A stretch of 64,000 nt of DNA from NCBI RefSeq assembly GCF_036417355.1, contig NZ_CP143889.1, positions 248,001-312,000 of the forward strand, read 5' to 3'. How positions within the stretch are numbered: the first letter of the stretch is position 1; each line of letters starts with the position of its first letter. A program made the translations under genes and the position numbers. This DNA is from Akkermansia sp. RCC_12PD. GTDB taxonomy: Bacteria > Verrucomicrobiota > Verrucomicrobiia > Verrucomicrobiales > Akkermansiaceae. Below the pieces are notes generated by a model. That model made no database searches and had not been told where the DNA came from. It saw only the letters and a list, made by a program, of their open reading frames with translations. Positions 10,115-20,300 of the stretch are shown piece after piece.

Positions 10115-10727
10115 ATGAAACGCATCTCCTTCAACGCCGGGGAGCTCTCCCCGGAACTCCTCCAGCGCGCCGATCTCAACGCCTTCCACCACGGCGCCTC
10201 CACCCTGGTCAACAGGAACCCTCCCAGATGGGGTCCCTGCGCCGCAGCAGGGGCATAGCCCTCTTCGCGGATGCCGGGGACCACTCCCGCCTGGCCCCTA
10301 CATCTACTCCAATTCCGGCAACGAGCGCTTCCTCATGGAAATCTCAGGGTATGTCCTGCGCGTCCTCTCTCCGAATTCCGGCGAAGAACTCGTGGAGGAA
10401 CTCGCCTACACGGCCAACGAACTCAACCAGTACACCCGGATTGAAGGAAGTAGGGAAACGCCCTTCGTACCGCACTATGACTCCAACGGCAACCAGACAT
10501 TGATCAAGACCGCAACGTATACAATGTGCCAGCCGGGACGGCAATACGGTGGTAGAATGCTGCTATGACTACCAGGGCTATCGCTATATGAAGGAAGTAA
10601 CCGTCAACGAAACAGTCACCAGCCATGAACGCTACCTGTATCGGGATTATTTGCAAGTAGCGGCCCTGGACATGCTCAACAGCCGGAACGTGGTCTGGAA
10701 TCGGTAGCCACGCGGCCTCTGGCTCTG
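10115..10727 (+). pseudogene. Rhs copy B, first part: phage-tail-like start and Rhs core, frameshifted
   Basis: ATG 10115 starts the same FNAGELSPELL fragment as copy A. It differs by loss of one base near 10,215 and shares the missing C in GCCCCTAC near 10,297. The Rhs join at EELAYTANELNQ is the same. A deletion near 10,692, between NSRNV and the following core sequence, adds another frameshift and removes about 13 residues present in copy A. It is therefore more decayed than copy A over this segment. It continues without a gap into the open 3' part at 10,728. Confidence 0.75.
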
Positions 10728-11510
10728 GTGCAGGATGCCTCTCTTTACTGCTATGGCGTTGACTTTAACAAGAATGTGACGGAGGTGTTCGATGGGCAGG
10801 GAACTGTTGCGGCGGCTTACGACTACTCTCCCTATGGACAGGTTGCTTCCACGGGAGACCTTGTCCAGCCCGTGCAGTGGAACAGCGAGATGAACGATAA
10901 AGAGTTAGAGCTGATCTATTGCAACTACTGTTCTTACAATCCTGCCGATGGCAGGTGGATCAATCATGACCCCATCGCTGAAGAAGGGGGATGGAATCTC
11001 TATCTTTCAAATGGTATAACATATTTATCGGATTATATAGGGCTTAACAGATATATTACACATTTTGATATAGCAGGGTATGGAGGATCTGGAACAACAA
11101 CACTACATGTTGGAGTAGCAGTAGATCAATGGATTGAAAAAGAGGGGAAATATATTAAGAATGGAATTGTAACATATGATTTTGCGGCTGTTTTAACAGA
11201 GAAAACGGGGTTTTGGTGTTCTGTTGGGAATATTCTGAATTGCATATCTTCTATTGTAATTGCAAAAGGAAAAATGGTATCATCAGAAGGTTTAAATCTT
11301 GAATCTCCCATTACAATGAATTCATCTCCATGCCAAGATATCGAGATGCTTTCTAAATTGAAGGAGGATGAAGCAGATCCGCCATTATATAACTTGATAT
11401 TCAGTAGTTGTATAATATGGTCTAGTAATGCTGCAGCATATGGAATGGATAAACCAGGAATTGGGAAATGTTGCAATCCGGACGGAACAATATTTAAATC
11501 CAATGAATAA
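10728..11510 (+). CDS. Rhs copy B, open 3' part: core plus papain-like tip
   Basis: A 260-residue open frame that starts at a GTG, which is an internal Val in intact Rhs proteins, so it may not be translated alone. Residues 1-95 are the Rhs core (YCYGVDFNKNVTEVF, GGWNLYLSNG). From about residue 100 an AT-rich tip begins. It has a His in TTLHVGVAVDQW, then TYDFAAVL, and late a Cys in YNLIFSSCIIWSSNAAAYGM. His before Cys-x-x-W is the order of permuted papain-fold (NlpC/P60-like) enzymes, so the tip could be a peptidase or amidase. This is a pattern-level guess. Confidence 0.65.
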   Translation: MQDASLYCYGVDFNKNVTEVFDGQGTVAAAYDYSPYGQVASTGDLVQPVQWNSEMNDKELELIYCNYCSYNPADGRWINHDPIAEEGGWNLYLSNGITYLSDYIGLNRYITHFDIAGYGGSGTTTLHVGVAVDQWIEKEGKYIKNGIVTYDFAAVLTEKTGFWCSVGNILNCISSIVIAKGKMVSSEGLNLESPITMNSSPCQDIEMLSKLKEDEADPPLYNLIFSSCIIWSSNAAAYGMDKPGIGKCCNPDGTIFKSNE

Positions 11511-11786
11511 ATTATCTAAAAATCCGTTAACATACATTTTAGTTTTTTTATTTTACTGTCATTATTTGCGATACATGACTATATGGTAGTATACTGTAAA
11601 ATGCAAAATTTGATTGTAGACAGCGTATGGAAAAATATTCATATATTTATTATTTTTCTAATATTATTCTTTTATATATCTTTGTTATTTTTATCAAACA
11701 GAAAAGTAAGAAAGTGTATAATTATTAGCATTTTTATATTATTATTGTTTCTGTTTATGACATTAACGGTAGTTTGTATACCCTAA
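11503..11786 (+). pseudogene. Two-helix membrane gene behind tip B, split by a frameshift
   Basis: ATG 11503 overlaps the tip B stop by 8 bases and encodes MNKLSKNPLTYILVFLFYC before a stop at about 11,588. The next frame, from about 11,583, carries a second and third hydrophobic segment (IFIIFLILFFYISLLFL and CIIISIFILLLFLFMTL) to TAA at 11,784. Joined by one frameshift, probably in the T-rich run near 11,540-11,555, they would give a roughly 95-residue membrane protein, the expected immunity slot for tip B. The downstream part alone (from 11,583) could also be a separate 67-residue protein. Confidence 0.45.
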
Positions 11787-11828
11787 TAAGTCTGGAATTA
11801 TACTCGTATTTTTTTACTTATTATTTAT

Positions 11829-12050
11829 ATAAAAACAGATGAAAAAATTGCTTATCAAAAATTTTATGAGGCAGCGAAACGATATCAAACGCTGAAAAAA
11901 AAGACATATTCAAGTTGTTTTGAATTATGTCTGGCTATGGCAGAATATGCAAAGGTATTTTTAAAAAGTGATTTAGGAAAAGGAATGATTGAAATTTCTG
12001 CTAGATATTGTATTACACGTTGTAATAAAATGCACAAAGGATTAGATTGA
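11829..12050 (+). pseudogene. Orphan toxin-tip fragment, alpha-helical
   Basis: An open frame of about 73 residues without a start, ending at TGA 12,048. It is predicted helical from its pattern: KIAYQKFYEAAKRYQTLKKK, then CFELCLAMAEYAKVFLK, and a final CITRCNKMHKGLD. It ends 6 bases before the next ATG. The frame is open back to 11,790, but the first part looks unrelated. Probably a displaced Rhs tip. Confidence 0.45.
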
Positions 12051-12056
12051 TAAAAC

Positions 12057-12860
12057 ATGAACCATATCATCAATATAGCTATATTCAGTGTTATGATTAT
12101 AAATGTTGCCCAGGCACGGGATGATATAGCAACCTTGAAACAGATGGTTCAATCTATAGATTCATTTCAAGATTGCGATGTGATGAAATTTATAGATTCC
12201 AATCCGGATTTGAACGACATTGCAAGATTTGCGCAGATTCCATATTATCGGGATAGGTTTGAAGCGTGGAAGAATGCTAAGACAGTTACCTCTGGTGTTA
12301 TCAAATTTAAAAAAGACAATATAGCCGGGAGGTCCAATGATATTATTGGAATAGATAGGCAAACCAGAAAACCTGTTCCGAGTTTCTGTATGTTTGGCGG
12401 TCGAGATGCTGCAATTTACATATATCAAGTTTTAAAAATAGGGCAAACCATGTATTTGTGCCACCAATGGTATAATGAATCATGGAAGCCTGCCCATAAT
12501 GAATGGGGAATGTCCAGCGTAATAATTAAACACGATTCTCCGCAAAACAGGGCCGTTATGTTTTTTTTGGATGAAGAAAGAAAACCATATTTCTTACCAT
12601 GTGGCGTTGCTTCAATCTTGTATGAAAAAAAAGATCAGAAGATTGTATTAACATTTTTTGATCGAAAGAATCAGCTTGCTGAATTAAATAATGCAGGATA
12701 CCGTATTTCTAAAATAGAAGCTTCATATGGCACTGATGACGTAACGTGTTATTTGAATGATGAAAGAATTGATATGCAATGGTTCAAAATGGGAAATTGG
12801 AGAGAAATGATGATTTATAATTTGTGGACTTACGGTAATGGAATCGACTGGAAGGACTGA
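12057..12860 (+). CDS. Secreted protein of unknown function, candidate immunity
   Basis: A 267-residue protein with a signal peptide (residues 1-20, ending VAQARD). The mature part has several paired cysteines (DCDVMKF, FCMFGG, LCHQWY, PCGVAS, TCYLND), suggesting a disulfide-bonded periplasmic or surface protein. No family recognised. AT-rich like the rest of the array, and placed 6 bases behind an orphan tip. It is the last intact gene before the array decays. From 12,861 to about 13,008 I see nothing assignable. Confidence 0.6.
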   Translation: MNHIINIAIFSVMIINVAQARDDIATLKQMVQSIDSFQDCDVMKFIDSNPDLNDIARFAQIPYYRDRFEAWKNAKTVTSGVIKFKKDNIAGRSNDIIGIDRQTRKPVPSFCMFGGRDAAIYIYQVLKIGQTMYLCHQWYNESWKPAHNEWGMSSVIIKHDSPQNRAVMFFLDEERKPYFLPCGVASILYEKKDQKIVLTFFDRKNQLAELNNAGYRISKIEASYGTDDVTCYLNDERIDMQWFKMGNWREMMIYNLWTYGNGIDWKD

Positions 12861-13007
12861 CGAGTTAATAAATTGTGCGATTCATGGACATCGTTTCAAT
12901 TCTGAAATAGAAAGGAACAATGAAAATGGATTCCAATCAGTACATTCCCATCTCCTATGCCACTTTCAAAGCTCTGCACCGGAATAACATTTCGTGCTAC
13001 AATATAA

Positions 13008-13480
13008 TGCCCTTGGCAATCAGATCTTGGTCAAAACTTTAATAAGAGTCTGGATAGTCGTGCACAACGCTGTCAACCGGGCGATGAGTTTCACCAGCCA
13101 GGACGACAATATAGTGGTAGAATGCTGATATGACTACCAGGGCTGCCTCACATGAAGAAAGTAACCGTCAACGAAACAGTCACCAGCCATGAGCGCTACC
13201 TGTACCGCGGTTATTTGCAAATAGCGGCCCTGGACATGCTGGGCAACCGGAACGTGCTTCGGACACTATTATGGAATCCCTTGGAACCCATTTCCACGCG
13301 GCCTCTGGCTCTGGTGCAGGATGCCTCTCTTTACTGCTATGGATGGGACTTCAACAAGAATGTGACGGAGGTATTCGATGGGCAGGGAACTGTTGCGGCG
13401 GCTTATGACTACTCTCCCTATGGACAGGTTGCTTCCACGGGAGACCTCGTCCAGCCGGTGCAGTGGAGCAGCGAGATGAA
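13008..13480 (+). pseudogene. Rhs copy C: degenerate Rhs core 3' end, cut off by the decamer repeat
   Basis: Begins as a decayed version of the core (remnants of YNALGNQ, NRAMSFTSQD and VVEC with stops). From ATG 13152 it is open as VTVNETVTSHERYLYRGYLQ through YDYSPYGQVASTGDLVQ to SSEMN. The homology stops exactly there, where the intact gene continues with the YYNYRYYNP core, and the tandem repeat begins at 13,481. The open frame continues through the whole repeat to 13,781, adding about 100 residues of the repeated decapeptide. No core end, no toxin tip. Confidence 0.75.
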
Positions 13481-13740
13481 CTCTCCTTCACTCTCCTTCA
13501 CTCTCCTTCACTCTCCTTCACTCTCCTTCACTCTCCTTCACTCTCCTTCACTCTCCTTCACTCTCCTTCACTCTCCTTCACTCTCCTTCACTCTCCTTCA
13601 CTCTCCTTCACTCTCCTTCACTCTCCTTCACTCTCCTTCACTCTCCTTCACTCTCCTTCACTCTCCTTCACTCTCCTTCACTCTCCTTCACTCTCCTTCA
13701 CTCTCCTTCACTCTCCTTCACTCTCCTTCACTCTCCTTCA
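13481..13740 (+). repeat. Perfect tandem repeat, 10-bp unit x 26
   Basis: The decamer CTCTCCTTCA is repeated 26 times without a mismatch (260 bp), followed by a degenerate CTTTCTTTCC. Because 10 is not a multiple of 3, three units make one 30-bp period, and every plus-strand frame reads the same decapeptide (SPSLSFTLLH) with no stop. On the minus strand each frame meets TGA within 30 bases. It lies exactly between the Rhs array and a truncated glycosyltransferase gene. Copy number is likely to vary between cells or isolates; read length and assembly may also have fixed it at 26. Confidence 0.97.
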
Positions 13741-14131
13741 CTTTCTTTCCTGCATGGGGAAACATGACGCACACGGCCTGATGAGGAACCCGGCGGAGCA
13801 ATTCTTTCAGTTTCAAGTTCAGGGAATCCGTCAGCTCCGCATCATCCTGCAGGATGAGCACCCAGTCCTCCGTGCAGGAGGCAGCCTGCTCAATGGCGCG
13901 GCGCATGACCTGCTTGCACCCGGTCACGCGGCAGACGTATTCCGGAGCCTGTCTGAACCGTGCTACGCCATACGCTTCCCAATCATTCCGTTCTTCCGGA
14001 GGAATATCTTCCATGGCGGCGATGCGCACGCCATCCACCCATTCCCAGGCAAGCCCCTGAACGGAGAGACGCTGTGCCATGGTTTTGCGTTTTGGAGAAT
14101 CTGGAAGACTGACTACGAGTATCTTGTACAT
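13718..14131 (-). pseudogene. Glycosyltransferase family 25, C-terminally truncated
   Basis: Starts at ATG 14131 with YKILVVSLPDSPKRKTMAQR, the opening of family-25 glycosyltransferases (LPS galactosyltransferase-like). The sugar-nucleotide motif follows as VLILQDDAEL around residues 91-100, where the family usually has LEDD. The protein then runs into the decamer repeat at base 13,740 and stops in it at 13,718, giving 137 residues where the family usually has about 230-280. Both its end and the Rhs copy C end are lost at the same repeat. It may retain no activity. Confidence 0.8.
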
Positions 14132-14436
14132 TCCTAGGAATATGAGCCTGCGCCGCGGAAGTCAACAAATCCTACAGGTAATAAGGAAGATGCCCATGTC
14201 CTTCCCAGGCTTGCAACCCATGACCGTTTGATTAACAGCATGATTAGGAAAAACATAAGGATAAACATTTATTCCGTGTGCAAAGACATGCCGCGGGCGA
14301 CGAAAAATGCTGCAGAATAAAACAATGCCGGCGACGATAAAAAAGAATGGGAAAAGGGCGCTTTTTCCATTAACATTTCCGTACCGTTTCCCCACTCTGC
14401 CCGCCCCCTCCGGAAACGGTATCCATTCTCCCTCCC
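14132..14436. other. Intergenic region, no gene seen
   Basis: Separates the divergently oriented glycosyltransferase remnant (minus) from the AddB-like gene (plus). It presumably holds both promoters. I see no convincing RNA gene, repeat or strong promoter match. Confidence 0.4.
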
Positions 14437-17316
14437 ATGCACCGCTTTTTTCTATCCTGGGACAAACCAGCCTGCCGCGCCGTGGCGGAACGCCTGCTTG
14501 CCGTGGAAATGGACTTCTACAAGCACGCGGTACTGGTTCCCACCCGTGAATCTGGCAGGCAGCTCAGGGAATTCCTGACGGCCTCCTGCCCCGGGAAAGC
14601 CGTGTTCCCTCCGCGCGTGCTTCCGGCGGACCAATTCATCCAGCCGGAAGAGGAGGAAAACGAAGCCACCCGCCTGGAGGAACTGGCGGCCTGGATGCAA
14701 TCCCTTGGAGACGCCCCCCACCGGCTCTATCCGCGCCTGTTCCCCAAGCGCATGCCGGATGACTTCTCCAGCCTTCTGGACATGGCGGCGGCCCTCCAAG
14801 CCCTCAGCCATTCCATGCTGAACCAGGGCGTCACCTGCGGGCAGGCCGCGGACGCCTGCGCCGGCATGGACGAACGCTGGCCGGACCTGTCCCGCCTCTT
14901 TTCCCGGTGCGGCGAACATCTGGACGGATGGCAGCTCCGGAACCGGACGGAATCCTTTCTTCAGGCAGCCGCCCCTTCCCGCCTGGCGGCCACCCTGCTG
15001 GAAACGGGCGGTCAAATCATCGTCGCCTGCGTGCCGGACATCCCCCGGCCGCTGAAACACGCCCTCCGCCATGCGGAAGAACAGGGCATTCCCGTGCAAA
15101 TATGGGTTCACGCTCCGGAAGAGGAACGGGACGCCTTTGACGATTGGGGCTGCCCCAGACCGGAAATCTGGGCTGAACGCGCCATCCCCGTCCGCGAGGA
15201 ACAAATCCGCGTAACGCCCGGCCCCGGCAGCCTGGCCGTGGAAACGTGCCGCATCATCGCGCAAACGGCGGAATCCGGAAAAACGGACCTCGCCCTGGGC
15301 GTATGCGACCCGGACATGAACGTAGCTCTGGATGCACGGCTCAGATCATACGGCTGGGGCTTGTACAACCCGGAAGGCAGGCCCTTTGCCGGAACAGGCA
15401 TCATGGACCTGCTGCGCCACCTCCTGCTGGCCATGGAGGAAAACGGAAAAGCGCGGCCCGTGTTCAACCTCATGCGCTCTTCCCTGCTCTGCACCTCTCT
15501 GGGCATTCGGGACCAGCAATACTGCTGCGCCTCCCTGGACAGGGTGCGACAAAAATACCTGCCAGAAACGGAGGAATACCTGGTCAAGCGCCTCCGTACC
15601 GACTATCCGGGCGCCATCCCGTCCGTGTGCAAAATTCTGGAATGGAGGGACTGCATGAAAGAGCCGGGACGGCTGGGAGAACGCCTGCTCGCGTGGCATC
15701 CGGCGCTGGCGGACGCCTATGGGGCGGATACGGAAGCGGCGGAAGTCTTCCATTCCTGCATCTCCGGCCTGGCCCGCCTCCAGAAAAAAAGCGGCCTCTT
15801 TTCCGCTCCGGCCACGGCCCTTCAATTGCTGATGCGGTGTCTCCACGCCGCCCGCGTCAAGAACGGCAGAAAGGAACACGCGGTGCTGGATGCGCTAGGG
15901 TGGATGGAACTCCATTTCCGCCCGGAAAAAAACCTCATCGTGACCGGACTGAATGAGGGCATTGTCCCGGAAGGAGGCATGGCGGACCAATTCATGCCGG
16001 AACCGCTCCGGGAATCCCTGGGCATGGACTCCTTTTCCCGGAAAAAGGCGCGGGACAGCTTCCTGCTCACGGCCCTGATCCACTCCCGGGAACGGGAAGG
16101 AAGCCTCTTCTTCATCCTGTCCCGGACGAGCAGCAGGAACGATCCCCTGACGCCTTCCTCCCTGCTGATGCGCTGTGCTGATGAAGAGCTGCCGCGCCGC
16201 GTGGAACTGCTCTTCCGTGAATGCTCCGCGCCGGAACCGCCGCTGCCCTACCGCCGCGGAGGCTGGCACATCCAGCCGGCGGAAGGCTGGAAAACGGCCA
16301 CGGACATCACCTCCATGGCTCCCGGGTACCGGAACCCGTGGAAAGAACGGGAAAAACCCTTTTCCCCCACCACGCTGAAAAACTTCCTGGCCTGCCCCAT
16401 GCGCTTCTGGGTGAGGGAGGCCCTGCACCTGAATGCGGACGAATTCCAGCCGGACAAGGAAGACATGGCCGCCAATGAACTGGGAACCATGCTTCACGAC
16501 GTGCTGGAACAATTCTGCCGGCTTCACCCCTCCCTGGAAGACGGAATGACCACGGCCGCCCTGCAAAGGGAAATCGGGGAAATACTGGATGAAACATTCA
16601 CGCGCCAGTATGGCAGCCGCCCTCTCATGCCCCTGCTCCTGCAGAAGCGCTCCATGGAACAGCGGCTGAATGTGTACGCGGAACAGCATTTGGAGGACCT
16701 CCGGAACGGATGGACATGCATCGCCTTTGAACAATCGGTGGAAAACTGGCGGCTGGAGGACTTCAGCATGAGGTTCCGCATTGACCGCATTGACCGCCAC
16801 GCGGACGGCTCCCTGCGGGTCATTGACTACAAGACCGGCAAGACGGACTCCTGTGAAAAAAAGCACCTGGGGTCCATGAAGCGCCCGGATGCCCTGCCGC
16901 TGCTCTCCCCGGCCCTGCACCCTTACACCAGACGGCAGAAAAACGGAAAGGCGGTCCACTTCCGCTGGAAGGACCTGCAACTGCCCCTCTATGTCCTCTG
17001 GGCCATGGAAGAATACCGCGGCCGTCCTTCCGCCGCTTATTACGCACTTCCCGCCAATCCACTGCACATCGGCATCTCCGCATGGGACACGCTGCATGAT
17101 CCCCAGCCTGGATGCGACATGTGCGCCCTGGAAAGCGCACGCTCCTGGATTCTGGAACTCATGCGCCTCATCCGCGAAGGGCGCGGCCTCATCACGGCGG
17201 AAGAACTGGGCTGGGATACCCCTTCCTATGACGTCTTCAAGGACCTTGTCTCCTCCAGCCATGAAACCCTTCAGGATCTGCTGGGACTGAACATCACGCC
17301 CCACCTGCCGTTCTGA
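14437..17316 (+). CDS. AddB-like PD-(D/E)XK nuclease, partner of the next gene
   Basis: A 959-residue protein. The N-terminal half has the inactive-helicase style of AddB (VLVPTRESGRQLREFL near residue 30). The C-terminal third is a RecB-type nuclease: FSPTTLKNFLACPMRFW near residue 642, GTMLHDVLEQF following, and the catalytic DYKTGKTD near 795. The single Cys in the ACPMRFW stretch and CDMC near residue 890 may be remnants of the AddB iron-sulfur ligands, but the full four-Cys set is not obvious. It ends one base before the ATG of the helicase gene, so the two are surely co-translated. Role: processing of double-strand DNA ends for recombination. The symbol is withheld because the sequence is far from classical AddB. 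Confidence 0.85.
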   Translation: MHRFFLSWDKPACRAVAERLLAVEMDFYKHAVLVPTRESGRQLREFLTASCPGKAVFPPRVLPADQFIQPEEEENEATRLEELAAWMQSLGDAPHRLYPRLFPKRMPDDFSSLLDMAAALQALSHSMLNQGVTCGQAADACAGMDERWPDLSRLFSRCGEHLDGWQLRNRTESFLQAAAPSRLAATLLETGGQIIVACVPDIPRPLKHALRHAEEQGIPVQIWVHAPEEERDAFDDWGCPRPEIWAERAIPVREEQIRVTPGPGSLAVETCRIIAQTAESGKTDLALGVCDPDMNVALDARLRSYGWGLYNPEGRPFAGTGIMDLLRHLLLAMEENGKARPVFNLMRSSLLCTSLGIRDQQYCCASLDRVRQKYLPETEEYLVKRLRTDYPGAIPSVCKILEWRDCMKEPGRLGERLLAWHPALADAYGADTEAAEVFHSCISGLARLQKKSGLFSAPATALQLLMRCLHAARVKNGRKEHAVLDALGWMELHFRPEKNLIVTGLNEGIVPEGGMADQFMPEPLRESLGMDSFSRKKARDSFLLTALIHSREREGSLFFILSRTSSRNDPLTPSSLLMRCADEELPRRVELLFRECSAPEPPLPYRRGGWHIQPAEGWKTATDITSMAPGYRNPWKEREKPFSPTTLKNFLACPMRFWVREALHLNADEFQPDKEDMAANELGTMLHDVLEQFCRLHPSLEDGMTTAALQREIGEILDETFTRQYGSRPLMPLLLQKRSMEQRLNVYAEQHLEDLRNGWTCIAFEQSVENWRLEDFSMRFRIDRIDRHADGSLRVIDYKTGKTDSCEKKHLGSMKRPDALPLLSPALHPYTRRQKNGKAVHFRWKDLQLPLYVLWAMEEYRGRPSAAYYALPANPLHIGISAWDTLHDPQPGCDMCALESARSWILELMRLIREGRGLITAEELGWDTPSYDVFKDLVSSSHETLQDLLGLNITPHLPF

Positions 17317-17317
17317 C

Positions 17318-20300
17318 ATGTCCGCCCTGACCAACATCCTCATTTCCGCCTCGGCCGGCACGGGAAAAACCTACCAGCTCTCCCTGCGCTTCCTGGCCCT
17401 GCTGGCGCTGAACCGCGGCAGCCATCCGGAGCGGCTCATCGCCGTTACCTTCACCCGGAAAGCCGCCGGAGAATTCAAGGACCGCATTCTAACGGACCTG
17501 GCGGCCGGAGCCACGGACTCCGCAGGAGCCGCCCGCCTCAGGGACCGCCTCTGGACCGTCATCAAGGGCACTCCGGAAGAACCGGGGCTCTGGCCGCAGG
17601 CCGCGGAGGCCTGGAAGAAGGAACACCTTTGCCAGGAACGTTTCCGGCACATGCTCCGGCTGCTCGTCCAGCAGCTCTCCCGCCTCAACCTCTGCACCAT
17701 TGACAGCCTGTTCGCTCAGATTGCCGCGACCAGCACCTTTGAACTGGGAGTCAGCGGATTCAGCATGATAGACACCACTGCGGAAAAACTTGCCCGCCGG
17801 GAAGCCCTGCTCACCCTGTACCGGGAATGTTCCCTGAACCCGGAACAGGAGCAAAGCTTTGAAGACGCCTTCCTTTCCGGAGCGGACTCCGACGCTGAAG
17901 CCGCGGACGCGGAAGACTCCATGACCCGCAGGCTCAACACCTACCATGAACTCTTCCTGGATGAGCCGGACGCCGGAAAATGGGGTAATCCCGCCACACT
18001 GGGCTTCACGCCGGAAGAACTTCTCCCTCCCGTTCCGCTGGAACGGTTCAACGCCGCGCTGCACGCCCTGATGGACCGGGCGCGGGACATGCCTGCGCCG
18101 GAAGGCAGGAACGGGGCAAAAAACAAGGAAATGTTCCTGCGCTTTCTGAACGGATTCTCGACATACGTCAAGCTGGGACGGTTGAAATTCCACGATACGG
18201 AAAAAAAACTCACCATGGAAGAGGCGCGGGAGAAATTCCGGGACTTCTGGTCTCCTCCCCTGGATGAACTTATTCAAAGCTGGCTGCGGATGGAAACTCT
18301 TCAGGCGCTGCACCGTACCCGCTCCACGCACGGCCTGATGCGCATCTTTGAGGACAAATACTCCGCCCTGGTCCGGAACAAGGGCAGATTCCTGTTCCAC
18401 GACGTCACGCGCATGCTGGGGAACGGAGCCGTCACTCCGGAACTGAAAAGAGACCTCCAGTACCGCATGTACTGCCGCTACGACCACTGGATGCTGGACG
18501 AATTCCAGGACACCTCCCAGTCCCAGTGGCGCGTGATCAAGCCGTTCCTGGACGACCTGACAGACACCCGGGAGGAGCAGGAAGGCAGCATCTTCGTGGT
18601 GGGGGACCTCAAGCAAAGCGTGTACCAATGGCGGGGGGGGGACCCGGAACTTTTCCGCTCCGTCGCCGGGCAGCTCCATCTGGAGGAGCGCGGCATGGCC
18701 ACCTCCTACCGCTCCGTGCAGCCCGTGCTGGACATGGTCAACGACATCTGCGACTACGCCCGGACGGCAGCGGACTGCGGACAGGCGGCGCTGGAACAGT
18801 GGGGGGACTACCCGTCCCACGTCTGCGCAGCCGCCCTGGCCTCCCGTACGGGATGCGCCCGTATCTGGCAGACACCCAGGACGGAGGAAACTTCCGCCAA
18901 TGACCTGGTGTGCCAGGCCCTGGCCGATATTCTGGAACAGGCAAACGCCCTGCGGCGCGGCCTGGACGTCACCGTTCTGGTCAGCACGAGAAACCAGGCC
19001 CTGATCGTCCGGGAATGGCTGACTTCCCACGGCTGGCCGGCGGAAGTGTGCGACGACGTGCCCGTGGGCCAGGACTCCCCACTGGGAAAAACCCTGCTGT
19101 CCTTCTTCCGGTGGCTTCTTTCTCCGGGGGACGCCTTTATCTCCGGGCTGCTTTCCCACTCCCCCCTCCATCCCCTCATCAATCCGGAGCGCAGGCCGGG
19201 CATGGACTGGAACGAATGGCATATGGTGCTGGAGCGCGAGGGATACGCCGCCGTCATGACGGAACTGGAAAAAAGAATGGCCCTGGCAGGGGTGGAACTG
19301 ACGGACTTCCACCGGGACCGCCTCTCCGTCTGGATGAACGAGGCGGAACAGGTGGACGAACACGGCGCATCCCTGGACGAATGGATACGCCATATGGAAG
19401 ACCTGACGCGCCGGGAGGATCCCTCCGGAGGAATCGTCCGCATCATGACCATCCATAAATCCAAGGGGCTCGGATTCGACATGGTCATCCTGCCCCAGAT
19501 AGGCAAGGACGCCCCCTTTGCGGACAGCCGCCACTTGACCCACTTTGTGAAAAGGGACGGAAACGGCCTCGTTGAGGGTATCGTCATGGCCCCCTCCAAG
19601 CAGGTATACACCGCCGTCCCACAATTTCACGCCCTGTACGAATCATGGAAGGCGACACAGCAATTCGACGGATTCTGCAAACTCTACGTAGCGCTCACCC
19701 GCGCCAGGCGCGCCTGCCATATCATCCTGCCCGGCCGGGAAAGCAAGGGAGAACTCAAAACTGAATCCATGTGGAAAATCATCCGGTACGCCGCTCTGGC
19801 CGTTTCATGCGGTACGGAAGACACGCTGCCGGAATCGGGGGCGGAATGCCTCTACTCGCGGGGGGAACCGGAATGGTATGCGGAACTTCCCGAAACGGAC
19901 ATCCGGACCGGACTGGAAAACGTTCCCGAATGGCCCGTTCACAAGCCGCTTCTCAGGCAGCGCGTGTCCCCTTCCGGCCTGGCCATGGAAAACGACTTTT
20001 TCCGGAGCATGCAGAATGCCGCTCTGCGGGAATCGGCCGCATTCGGGTCGACCGTCCATGCCGTCTTTGAACGGATTACCCGTTGGAATCAGGAAGACAG
20101 GCCACACTGGGCCCTTCACCCCGCCACGGAGGCGGAACGCACCGTGGCGGCATGCTTGAATGTACCCGCCATCAGGGAACTCTTCATGCCGGCGGAAACG
20201 GCTATTGTCATGAAGGAGCAGCGCATTGAAGCCATTGACGGGAATATCTGGATTTCCGGCGTTATTGACAGGCTGGTCATTGACGGCGATTCCGCCTGCA

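Noticed and set aside
13481-13740. The decamer repeat as a CRISPR array
   Set aside because: There are no spacers; the units are directly adjacent, identical and only 10 bases long.
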